DNA of 11,924 bases from Thermoplasmata archaeon (GTDB taxonomy: Archaea; Thermoplasmatota; Thermoplasmata; Thermoplasmatales; Thermoplasmataceae), in NCBI GenBank assembly GCA_021850505.1, contig JAJZLW010000062.1:1-11924 (forward strand), in the 5' to 3' direction. The stretch's first letter is position 1; the number at the start of each line of letters is the position of its first letter. The notes under the pieces are model-generated. The model saw only the letters and a program-made list of their open reading frames with translations, did not search any database and was not told where the DNA came from. Positions 5,731 through 11,924 of this stretch are shown here, piece by piece. The translations under genes and the position numbers were made by a program.

Positions 5731-6456
5731 TTATATACTGGATGATCCGGGAGGATTGGAATTTACAAGCAGGTTAATGAACTGATAAACATGCATTGCA
5801 AGTGCGGGGTTGTCTGAGTAGCCGCAAGCATCAAGATCCGGGCCGGCAATCATAGCCCTTCTCTGATCACTCACAACATCCGTTGATATCAAGCCGTCCT
5901 TCATGAATACGGTGACGTTCTCGGGCACCCTCTTATTGGGCGGGACCACAAAGACCACATTAATCCCACGCTTAATGGCATTTTCAATGTTCTTCTTAAG
6001 TTCAGTCCTTATCTCCCTGACTCTTGGAGTGCAGACATAAATTTCCTTCTCGGTGAGGTTGAACATCTCCTTCAGCTTATCCATCACCTTTTCTGATCCG
6101 TATATTGTGTATATCAGCTGAGGTTCTCCCTTGGAAGGAAGGAGATCCTGCAGACTTTTCAGGTCCAGAAAGAGATCGTTAAGCTTCTTTTCGTATGTTC
6201 TCTTGACTAGATCCATGTCCTCAGGCTTGAACATCCTTGGCCTCCCCTCTGTCTCTTTTGCAAGACCCTTTGAAACAAGTGATTCCATAACCTTATAGGC
6301 GGATGTCCTGGGAATATTGGCTGTGTCCGCAACTGTGTCCGCATTGGCGACGCCGTGATAAACGAGAGCGGCATATCCCTGAGCTTCGTAGGATGATAGG
6401 CCTAGCATTTTGAGCATCTCTGTTGTCCTGTTCATGAGATCAGGGTTGAGTGTCAT
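5731..6456 (-). CDS. TrmB-family transcriptional regulator
   Basis: A 241-residue protein. Residues about 14-80 form the TrmB winged helix-turn-helix (LGLSSYEAQGYAALVYHG, then ADTANIPRTSAYKVMESLVSKGL as the recognition region). A charged helical linker (82-108) follows, and a C-terminal effector domain at about 115-230 (YTIYGSEKVMDKLKEMF, AIKRGINVVFVVPP). TrmB proteins sense sugars or other small molecules and repress or activate nearby transport genes. The frame is open to 6741, but those 95 extra residues overlap the divergent transporter and look non-coding. A TATA box at 6473-6480 lies just before the chosen ATG. An ATG at 6435 would fit the TATA spacing better (leader about 15 bases) and is a real alternative. 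The likely target is its own gene and the divergent MFS gene. Confidence 0.88.
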   Translation of the reverse strand: MTLNPDLMNRTTEMLKMLGLSSYEAQGYAALVYHGVANADTVADTANIPRTSAYKVMESLVSKGLAKETEGRPRMFKPEDMDLVKRTYEKKLNDLFLDLKSLQDLLPSKGEPQLIYTIYGSEKVMDKLKEMFNLTEKEIYVCTPRVREIRTELKKNIENAIKRGINVVFVVPPNKRVPENVTVFMKDGLISTDVVSDQRRAMIAGPDLDACGYSDNPALAMHVYQFINLLVNSNPPGSSSI

Positions 6457-6472
6457 AGTACAACATTGGCAG

Positions 6473-6480
6473 TATTTATA
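6473..6480 (-). promoter_or_regulatory. Probable TATA box of the trmB-like gene
   Basis: TATAAATA on the minus strand. Transcription would begin near 6450, which favours a leaderless or very short-leader mRNA and rules out the long N-terminal extension. Confidence 0.6.
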
Positions 6481-6506
6481 TGAACCTTTTTTAATTTTCG
6501 ATACCG

Positions 6507-6519
6507 GATATTGAATATC
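6507..6519. promoter_or_regulatory. Perfect palindrome, candidate operator between trmB and the MFS gene
   Basis: GATATT-G-AATATC, 13 bases symmetric about one central base. It lies about 30 bases upstream of the trmB TATA box in the divergent regulatory region. A dimeric regulator could bind here; binding by the neighbouring TrmB protein is inferred. Confidence 0.4.
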
Positions 6520-6545
6520 TTTTAATAACCGTGCAATTGTTGACC

Positions 6546-6557
6546 TGAATCGATTCA
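6546..6557. promoter_or_regulatory. Second perfect palindrome in the trmB-MFS intergenic region
   Basis: TGAATCGATTCA, 12 bases with perfect dyad symmetry, centred 38-39 bases from the first palindrome. CTGAAT at 6545-6550 also has an inverted partner ATTCAG at 6558-6563. Confidence 0.4.
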
Positions 6558-6712
6558 ATTCAGTGCTTTGCGCTGTATCTAATTTGAATTTTGGTAAAAT
6601 CACAAGAACAGACATTAAAGGAAAAACGCGGTTAATATTTTCTTGAAGGATGTCATTATCCGTTAAATGTCCTTCTGGTTTCCTTATCAAATAATGTTCC
6701 TGGGAGATATCC

Positions 6713-7921
6713 ATGGATAGTGGATATGAGAGACGTGCCATATCGGTTCCTGTTGTTATTCAGGCCTTCGCATTTACGATTCTAGGCAATTTTGCGGATT
6801 CATCCTATTCTCCACTCTCAGCCTTCATTAAAAATGCATATTCACTCACAGCAGAACAGGTCGGGATAATCACAAGTGTGGTGTTCATAGGATCCCTGAC
6901 TGTAAACTTCTTTACCGGCATACTTGTTGACAGGTTTGGAAGCCGTTCGGCTGTGAAGATATCTTTCGCTCTTCTTTCCATAGGTTCTCTGATATGCGCG
7001 CTGTCGGTATCATATGAGACGATCCTGTCTGGTTTCTTTCTTATTGGACTCGGTTATGGAAGCATAACTCCATCAACAAATTCACTGATTATGGAAAAAT
7101 ATTTCCCGGATCATATGAGGAGGATGGGTTTGAAGCAGTCAGGTGTACCGATAGGATCTCTGTTTGCTGTTTCCCTGCTCCCTCTGCTGGCAATATATTT
7201 CGGAATAAGATGGCCTTTCTTTGTACTTTTCGGAGCAACTGCAACCGTCTTTATTCTCGTGAAGAATGAGAGGATCTATTCAGGCAGCCTTAATTTTAGA
7301 GAATATCTGTCGGATATGCTGATAACTGCAAGGAACCATGAATTACTTTTGATAAGCCTGTTCAGCACAGTGCTGTCATGGGGGCAGCAGGTAAGCCTGA
7401 CATTCTGGATACTCTTCATGGAGTCTAATGGTTTTTTGGTGATCATAGCCGAGATATCTCTTGCTATATTTCTCATAGGGGCAGTGGCCGGGAGAATATT
7501 CTGGTCAAGAATCGGTAATGCACTATTCGGTGGTTCGAGAAAATATGGTCTTTCGTTGATAATGATGATCTCAGGTCTTCTCCTTATATCAATAAGTATT
7601 TTCCATTTAGATACTGTTATCCTGGTGCCATATGCCTTTTTCCTCGGCATGAATACTGCTGGCTGGAACAGCACCTATGTAACAGCGGTATCAGAAACAG
7701 CACCGAAGAAGAAGGTTGGCATATTCAGCGGTGTGGGGCTGATAATACTCGGAACCGGAACCATAATAGGTGCACCTCTCTCTGGTTACATAAAGGATAC
7801 CACAGGATCTTTTTTCACCATGTGGCTTATTCTTGGAACAGTCCAGGTGGCCTCTGCAATAACACTTTCCGTCATAACCAGGCTAATGCAGAGAATAAAA
7901 CATTCTGATTCAAGTCCTTGA
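6713..7921 (+). CDS. Major facilitator superfamily transporter
   Basis: A 402-residue, very hydrophobic protein with a pattern fitting twelve membrane helices in two six-helix halves separated by a polar loop at about 183-210 (KNERIYSGSLNFREYLSDML). Motif A of the superfamily is present after helix 2 (GILVDRFGSR, 69-78, with D73). GYGSITPSTNSLIMEKYFP and GLKQSGVPIGS in helices 4 and 5 are typical of major facilitators. The start has a good ribosome site, GGGAG at 6702-6706, six bases before the ATG. The substrate cannot be deduced; such proteins move sugars, organic acids, nucleobases or drugs across the cytoplasmic membrane. Divergence from a TrmB regulator suggests induction by the substrate or a related compound. 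The thioesterase gene starts 71 bases after its stop and may be co-transcribed. Confidence 0.93.
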   Translation: MDSGYERRAISVPVVIQAFAFTILGNFADSSYSPLSAFIKNAYSLTAEQVGIITSVVFIGSLTVNFFTGILVDRFGSRSAVKISFALLSIGSLICALSVSYETILSGFFLIGLGYGSITPSTNSLIMEKYFPDHMRRMGLKQSGVPIGSLFAVSLLPLLAIYFGIRWPFFVLFGATATVFILVKNERIYSGSLNFREYLSDMLITARNHELLLISLFSTVLSWGQQVSLTFWILFMESNGFLVIIAEISLAIFLIGAVAGRIFWSRIGNALFGGSRKYGLSLIMMISGLLLISISIFHLDTVILVPYAFFLGMNTAGWNSTYVTAVSETAPKKKVGIFSGVGLIILGTGTIIGAPLSGYIKDTTGSFFTMWLILGTVQVASAITLSVITRLMQRIKHSDSSP

Positions 7922-7992
7922 TCTTATTTCAGTGATTTCTTTCTACATGCATGAATGGAATCTGTGAAATAGCTCTCTTTACTTACATAAGA

Positions 7993-8394
7993 ATGAAACT
8001 TCAGGAAGACCACATTCAGTTGGTGATTGACAACGACGGGTTCCTCAAGAACTTCAAGCTTCAGGGCTCTAAAATAAAGGGTGACGACGTGGAGATAACT
8101 GTTGATTTTGGCGATAACCTCAAAAGAATAGGTGGCATAATGAACGGAGGAGCGATCTGCACCCTGCTGGATTTTGCTGGAGGCCTCGCTGTTATGAATG
8201 GAGATGGTATAGTGAACGAGGTGACAACAAACCTGAATGTTCAGTTTGTTGGCAAGGTAGCAACTGGTCCTGTAGTTGCGAAAGCGCATGTCATAAAAAG
8301 GGGGAGAACGCTGGTACATGTGGATATGGATCTCAGAGATGGTTCTGGCAATGTCTGTGCCAAAGGTACAGGAACCTGGTATGTTTTCAGATGA
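7993..8394 (+). CDS. PaaI-like hotdog-fold acyl-CoA thioesterase
   Basis: A 133-residue single-domain hotdog protein. The signature is RIGGIMNGGAICTLLDFAGG (45-64): the glycine pair precedes the long central helix and D60 sits at the catalytic acid position of PaaI-type enzymes. The residue before Gly-Gly, often His in PaaI, is Asn here. The strands VTTNLNVQFVGKVATGPVVAKAHVIKRGRTLVHVDMDL complete the fold, which forms dimers or tetramers. It hydrolyses an acyl-CoA thioester to free acid and CoA; the acyl group is unknown. I chose the ATG at 7993 because the 14 extra residues from the ATG at 7951 do not look like the family and 133 residues is the usual length. Neither start has a clear ribosome site. 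CoaBC follows after 9 bases. Confidence 0.87.
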   Translation: MKLQEDHIQLVIDNDGFLKNFKLQGSKIKGDDVEITVDFGDNLKRIGGIMNGGAICTLLDFAGGLAVMNGDGIVNEVTTNLNVQFVGKVATGPVVAKAHVIKRGRTLVHVDMDLRDGSGNVCAKGTGTWYVFR

Positions 8395-8403
8395 GGTAAA
8401 ATA

Positions 8404-9600
8404 ATGTGTGAATTCTGTGTCCAACCGTTCAATAAACTTCAATCAAGGAGGGTCGTTATAGCCGTCAACGCAAGCATATCCATTTACAGAATACCTGATC
8501 TTGCGAGGGATCTTGTAAGGGAGGGTGCCGAAGTAATATGCGCACTGAGCAATTCTGCCCAGAAGCTTGTAAGCCCAGAAATTTTCAGGTGGGCTACTGG
8601 AAATCAACCAGTAACGGAGATTTCAGGGAACATTGAACATATATCCCTCTTCAGAGATAAGAAAAACACTGTTCTTCTGATTGCACCGGCCACATACAAC
8701 GTAATAGGGAAAATTGCAGCCGGTATTTCTGACAGCATACCATCTCTTTTCTTTTCATACGCATTCGGCCATGGATGCAGCGTAATAATTGCACCCGCAA
8801 TGCATGAGGATATGCTCAGAAATCCTATCGCAGTTGATAATATAAGGAAACTTCAGTCCCTCGGTGTCAAATTTGTGCAACCCAGGATTGAGGACGAAAA
8901 GGCAAAGATCCAGGAGAATAATTTAATGATCGATGAAATATACAGATCCTTCTATGGTAAATTGCTTGAAGGAAAGAGATTTCTTATCATATCCGGTAGA
9001 AGCGAGGAATCAATAGATCCAGTGAGGGTCCTGACAAACAGGTCAACTGGATTGACAGGGTACTGGTTTGCAAGGAATCTTTACAGAATGGGTGCAGCCA
9101 GTATTACACTTATAGGCAATTCTGAATATGATCTGCCTGCTTATGTGAATCATATCCGCGGTGAATCCTCGGATTCATACTATACTGAAACAAGGAACGA
9201 GCTCCGGACTGAAAGCTATGATGCCATCATTGTACCGGCGGCAATATCAGATTTCCAGGTTAAGGAATCAAAGACAAAACTGCCCGGAAACAGAGATTAC
9301 TCCATAGATCTCAAGCCGAGGGGAAAACTTGTGGATGAGATCAGGAAGAATTTCACTGGAAAAAAAATATCGTATAAGCTTTCAGAGGAGTTTAAGGGAT
9401 TGAATAAAATGAACGAAAATGAATATATTGTTTACAACAAGATCAAGCCAAACGGCGGCAATTTCGGTCACACCTCCGTGAATTACACTGTATATCATGG
9501 AAACGAGAAACAGGAAATTTCTGGGCTTAATAAAGAAGATATAACCTGGAAGCTGATTATTCATGTAATGGAAATTGGAAGTGCAGATGTCCTCAGATAA
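8404..9600 (+). CDS. coaBC: Bifunctional CoaBC: phosphopantothenoylcysteine synthetase/decarboxylase
   Basis: A 398-residue two-domain enzyme joining 4'-phosphopantothenate to cysteine (CoaB) and then decarboxylating the product to 4'-phosphopantetheine (CoaC), in coenzyme A synthesis. The N-terminal flavin decarboxylase domain (15-185) has the FMN-binding start VVIAVNASISIYR, H79 (EHISLF) as candidate catalytic His, IAPATYNVIGKIAAGISD (93-110) and APAMHEDM (130-137), with His where bacterial enzymes carry Asn. EKAKI near 165 resembles archaeal enzymes that lack the bacterial Cys clamp. The C-terminal synthetase domain (190-390) has SIDPVRVLTNRSTGLTG (203-219) and PAAISDFQVKESKTKLP, with K292 as likely active-site lysine. 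A ribosome site GAGGT (8393-8397) overlaps the preceding stop. The next gene overlaps this one by 14 bp. Confidence 0.94.
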   Translation: MCEFCVQPFNKLQSRRVVIAVNASISIYRIPDLARDLVREGAEVICALSNSAQKLVSPEIFRWATGNQPVTEISGNIEHISLFRDKKNTVLLIAPATYNVIGKIAAGISDSIPSLFFSYAFGHGCSVIIAPAMHEDMLRNPIAVDNIRKLQSLGVKFVQPRIEDEKAKIQENNLMIDEIYRSFYGKLLEGKRFLIISGRSEESIDPVRVLTNRSTGLTGYWFARNLYRMGAASITLIGNSEYDLPAYVNHIRGESSDSYYTETRNELRTESYDAIIVPAAISDFQVKESKTKLPGNRDYSIDLKPRGKLVDEIRKNFTGKKISYKLSEEFKGLNKMNENEYIVYNKIKPNGGNFGHTSVNYTVYHGNEKQEISGLNKEDITWKLIIHVMEIGSADVLR

Positions 9601-10351
9601 AAAGATACGGATAACCGGTATTGAGGCACCTTTGTACAGTCACGATGAGGCTCTGACTGCAATTGGTGGTAACTTTGTAAAGATCATGGAGGAAAAAAGA
9701 CCCAATTTCCTTATTCTGCCTGAAAAATGGATCATGGAGAAATATAAGGAAGGCAGCACTGATCTTTCCAAAATACTGGAATCTTTCCAGAACATGTCAA
9801 AAGAATTTGGCACAACAATTATTCCTGGAAGCTTCAGTGTTCTCAGGAAGGGTTCTCTATATAACACATCACCCGTAATTTCCGACGGAAGAATCTTTGG
9901 GTGGTCTGATAAAATTTCTCTATACAGAATAGAGAAGAATGAATATTCGCCAGGCAGGGAGATCAGTGTATTTGAAGCTGACGGGATCAAGTTTGGGGTT
10001 GCGGTATGCTATGATCTTGATTTTCCATATTATGCGAAAATTGCAATAAGGAAAGGAGCAAGAATTCTCTTCAATCCTTCCCTCATCATTAAGCAGTTTC
10101 ATGAAATGTGGCATATTTATGTCAGGGGAAGATCCTTGGAAAACAGGATACCTGTAATATCGATGAATTCTTCAAGCGAGCCTCTGGGTGGAAACTCTTT
10201 GGGGACCAGTTTCGTTCAACTTGAACGTGGTGTCATATTAGAGAGTCATATGGCGAAACAGTCGGTACTGTCGTATGAACTTGATATGTCAGGAATTGAT
10301 GATATGATAGAGAGCCGGATGAATGAAGACCCAGGAAAATATTCATTCTGA
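9587..10351 (+). CDS. Nitrilase-superfamily carbon-nitrogen hydrolase
   Basis: A 254-residue protein with the complete nitrilase catalytic set: E46 (LILPEKW), K109 (GWSDKISLY) and C141 (AVCYDLDFP), plus a further glutamate near 119 before SPG. The enzymes hydrolyse amide or nitrile bonds through a cysteine thioester; the substrate is not evident. Length and motifs suit an amidase rather than a true nitrilase. The start ATG overlaps the end of coaBC by 14 bp and has GGAAG five bases upstream. A TTG at 9575 would add four residues and is less likely. Translational coupling to coaBC suggests a linked role, for example beta-alanine or pantothenate supply or pantetheine breakdown, as known for other superfamily branches. 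That link is inference. Confidence 0.92.
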   Translation: MSSDKKIRITGIEAPLYSHDEALTAIGGNFVKIMEEKRPNFLILPEKWIMEKYKEGSTDLSKILESFQNMSKEFGTTIIPGSFSVLRKGSLYNTSPVISDGRIFGWSDKISLYRIEKNEYSPGREISVFEADGIKFGVAVCYDLDFPYYAKIAIRKGARILFNPSLIIKQFHEMWHIYVRGRSLENRIPVISMNSSSEPLGGNSLGTSFVQLERGVILESHMAKQSVLSYELDMSGIDDMIESRMNEDPGKYSF

Positions 10352-10362
10352 CAGGAATGAAT
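10341..10362. terminator. Hairpin across two convergent stop codons
   Basis: ATTCATTC (10341-10348) pairs with GAATGAAT (10355-10362) around a 6-base loop. The TGA of the nitrilase gene (10349-10351) and of the alpha/beta hydrolase gene (10345-10343) both lie within it. Being symmetric, it forms in both transcripts and may mark or protect both 3' ends. It has no T-run directly after it on either strand. Confidence 0.45.
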
Positions 10363-11053
10363 TAATGTAATCGGCTATCTCCCTGAAATATATTGTCTGT
10401 GGTGTGTGACCTGCACCGGGAATTATTTTCAGTATGCTGTCTGGCAATTTATCCTGCAACCTGATCGCATATTGCAAAGGTATAATCCCATCCTTCTCGC
10501 CCCATATTATCAAAACAGGTATGTCAATACCGGAAATATCGTCATACCTGATCTTTTCTTCTGGCCTTGTGTTATTGGTCACAAATTTTACCATCAAATC
10601 CCTATCATTTGGTGAGTTGAGGTGCATGATCCTATCCACAAATGACTTGATACCTTCCTCGCCAGCTTCTCCCACTGTTGGATTAGTACCGGCAGAATCA
10701 ATCAGAACAAGTTTTTCAGGTTTTGGAGTTGCAGAGAGGAAATATCTCATCGATACCCATCCTCCATAAGAGTGACCGACGAGTGTGAACCTTGTAATAT
10801 GAAGTTTTGATATAACCTCACTAAGAATGATGCACTGGTCCTCAATTGTAAACCTGTCAGGCGGCTTTGCGGACCTGCCGTGACCTAGCAGATCTAGCAT
10901 GTAGATACCATATTTACTGTCCAAGAGTGGGGCAACCTTCAGCCATGTGTTGCCGTTTGAACCAAGACCGTGCAGGAATATGAGCGCATAATCACCGTGC
11001 CTGGTAAGCATTGAAATATTGCCAAGCGAAGTTTCTACATAAGATCTCTCCAT
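10343..11053 (-). CDS. Alpha/beta hydrolase fold protein
   Basis: A 236-residue cytosolic alpha/beta hydrolase with the catalytic triad in order: S95 in the nucleophile elbow (VGHSYGGW), D188 (IWGEKDGIIP) and H216 (GAGHTPQ). The oxyanion motif is HGLGSNGNTW (28-37), and DLLGHGRSAKP (54-64) is typical of esterase, lipase or C-C hydrolase-like members. The cap region is short. The substrate cannot be told from sequence; ester hydrolysis is the safest assumption. No Shine-Dalgarno sequence is obvious before the ATG. A TATA-like palindrome at 11120-11133 could serve it with a leader of about 45 bases. Its 3' end overlaps the nitrilase gene by 9 bp in convergent orientation. Confidence 0.92.
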   Translation of the reverse strand: MERSYVETSLGNISMLTRHGDYALIFLHGLGSNGNTWLKVAPLLDSKYGIYMLDLLGHGRSAKPPDRFTIEDQCIILSEVISKLHITRFTLVGHSYGGWVSMRYFLSATPKPEKLVLIDSAGTNPTVGEAGEEGIKSFVDRIMHLNSPNDRDLMVKFVTNNTRPEEKIRYDDISGIDIPVLIIWGEKDGIIPLQYAIRLQDKLPDSILKIIPGAGHTPQTIYFREIADYINSFLSE

Positions 11054-11119
11054 TTTAGTCCATCTCGGGATTACTGGATTCTATTTTACGTGAGCTGTGA
11101 ACTTTTACCGTAAAAATCT

Positions 11120-11133
11120 GTTATAAATATAAC
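11120..11133. promoter_or_regulatory. Symmetric TATA-like element
   Basis: GTTATA-AA-TATAAC, 6-bp arms around two bases. Either strand offers a good archaeal TATA box, so it could drive transcription leftward into the hydrolase gene (start near 11100) or rightward (start near 11150). Confidence 0.4.
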
Positions 11134-11310
11134 TGGTACATCTAAAATTTGTCTATGCATAAAATTAGTTGATGAAAGATTGTCTGTGGTTTTTCCATTG
11201 TGAATTTAATTATTGACATGGTCCTGAAACCTTGTACCGAATCTGTATCAATATATGAGATGAGTTTGACTTGAAGATACTGCTGCATTTTAGCCGGAAA
11301 CGTCAGGTAA

Positions 11311-11318
11311 TTTATATT
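11311..11318 (+). promoter_or_regulatory. Probable TATA box of ppdK
   Basis: TTTATATT. Transcription would start about 25 bases downstream, near 11340, leaving a leader of about 55 bases. GATGATC (11385-11391), matching the 16S-complementary GGTGATC at six of seven bases, sits four bases before the ATG. Confidence 0.5.
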
Positions 11319-11395
11319 GGGGTGATTTAGTATGGACATGATATTTCGATAGCAGCTTTTAGGAGAAGATTATCTATAACTGAAGATGATCAACT

Positions 11396-11924
11396 ATGCC
11401 AGAAATTACGAAATTTGTTTATATGTTTGAAGAGGGAAATCAGAAGATGGTCGACCTCCTTGGAGGCAAGGGCGCCGGTCTTTCTGAAATGAAGAATATT
11501 GGTCTGAATGTTCCACCGGGCTTCACCATAACAACGGAGGCTTGCCGGCAGTACATGTCAAAACTGACCTACCCTGATGGTATGATGGATCAGGTATCAA
11601 AGGCACTGAAGAAGCTTGAAAGCCTTGCGGGCAGAAAGTTTGGAGATGAAAATGATCCACTCCTCGTTTCAGTAAGATCCGGAGCCCCCATCAGTATGCC
11701 AGGGATGATGGATACAATTCTCAATGTCGGGTTGAATGATAAGACCGTTGAGGGTCTTGCGAAACAGACCGGAAACAGGAGATTTGCATATGACTCTTAC
11801 AGAAGACTCCTACAGATGTTCGGTACCGTTGTGCTGGGTATACCGCACGAGGATTTCGAGGAAAAGCTTTCAGCTGTAAAGAACAAGTATGGTGCAAAAA
11901 ATGACGTGGACCTGAACGAGGATC
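11396..11924 (+). CDS. ppdK: Pyruvate, phosphate dikinase, N-terminal part (runs off the window)
   Basis: The first 176 codons of a protein normally about 880 residues long; the window ends inside it. It begins MPEITKFVYMFEEG and has the N-terminal nucleotide-binding signatures: LLGGKGAGLSEM (21-32), VPPGFTITTEAC (39-50), VSVRSGAPISMPGMMDTILN (91-110) and FAYDSYRRLLQMFG (130-143). The last two, especially SMPGMMDT, separate PPDK from the related PEP synthase. The enzyme interconverts pyruvate, ATP and phosphate with PEP, AMP and pyrophosphate, connecting glycolysis and gluconeogenesis in the cytosol. The phospho-histidine and PEP-binding domains would lie beyond the window. Promoter and ribosome site are described separately. 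Confidence 0.96.
   Translation, partial: MPEITKFVYMFEEGNQKMVDLLGGKGAGLSEMKNIGLNVPPGFTITTEACRQYMSKLTYPDGMMDQVSKALKKLESLAGRKFGDENDPLLVSVRSGAPISMPGMMDTILNVGLNDKTVEGLAKQTGNRRFAYDSYRRLLQMFGTVVLGIPHEDFEEKLSAVKNKYGAKNDVDLNED

Larger units (their letters stand above)
11054..11395. other. Divergent promoter region between the alpha/beta hydrolase and ppdK genes
   Basis: It contains no supported gene; a 65-codon minus-strand frame (11142-11339) has no recognisable motif and ordinary A+T-rich composition. It does contain a symmetric TATA-like palindrome (11120-11133), a second TATA box (11311-11318) and a ribosome site before ppdK (11385-11391). Confidence 0.5.

Noticed and set aside
6457..6741. A 95-residue N-terminal extension of the TrmB-like protein
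   Set aside because: It overlaps the divergent transporter start, runs across the trmB TATA box and shows no domain. The family fold starts only after the ATG at 6456.
7924..8442. 172-codon frame on the minus strand opposite the thioesterase gene
   Set aside because: It is antisense to a clear hotdog gene, has a low-complexity His/Tyr/Ser-rich composition and no recognisable motif; it is a shadow of the real gene.
11142..11339. 65-codon minus-strand frame before ppdK
   Set aside because: It has no recognisable domain, overlaps the ppdK TATA box, and its composition is that of the surrounding non-coding DNA.

Overview
The window looks like a piece of an archaeal chromosome, most likely from the Thermoplasmata (Thermoplasmatales-like). 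Signs of this are a tRNA-Thr(CGU) with U73 and no encoded CCA, a TrmB-type regulator, TATA boxes at the expected distance before several genes, Shine-Dalgarno sequences of the GAGGTGATC type, heavy use of AGA/AGG and ATA codons, archaeal-style CoaBC, and VapBC pairs. The lineage is inferred from gene content and style, not from a marker gene.

Left part (1-3558), accessory and visibly more A+T-rich. The window opens on the first base of an insertion sequence (1-997, 18-bp ends matching at 17 of 18 positions). Its single transposase frame is intact except for a TAG exactly where the catalytic glutamate of the DDE triad belongs. Two unrelated vapBC toxin-antitoxin pairs follow, both on the minus strand (1485-2089 and 2568-3181). 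Between them, at 2411-2451, lies a degenerate copy of the 3' half of the tRNA-Thr gene found intact at 3559-3631. It has the same orientation and a constant offset of 1150 bases. This is the footprint of integration into a tRNA gene: the second vapBC sits in a roughly 1.1-kb remnant island with no integrase.

Middle part (3559-6456), all minus strand. A trmB-like regulator is followed by nfo (endonuclease IV, all nine metal ligands present), a DUF1015 protein, and then tRNA-Thr only 3 bases after the DUF1015 stop. nfo and the DUF1015 gene are translationally coupled, and the tRNA may be cut from their transcript.

Right part (6457-11924). A 256-bp regulatory region with two perfect palindromes separates trmB from a divergent MFS transporter gene. 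Downstream on the plus strand come a PaaI-like hotdog thioesterase, bifunctional CoaBC and a nitrilase-superfamily amidohydrolase. The last three are closely packed and suggest a coenzyme A theme. An alpha/beta hydrolase converges on the nitrilase gene, overlapping it by 9 bp within a hairpin. After a 342-bp promoter region the window ends in the N-terminal part of pyruvate phosphate dikinase.

There is no CRISPR array, rRNA or origin in the window. The strongest leads are the tRNA-anchored toxin-antitoxin island, the transposase with a stop at its catalytic glutamate, and the CoA-related cluster.
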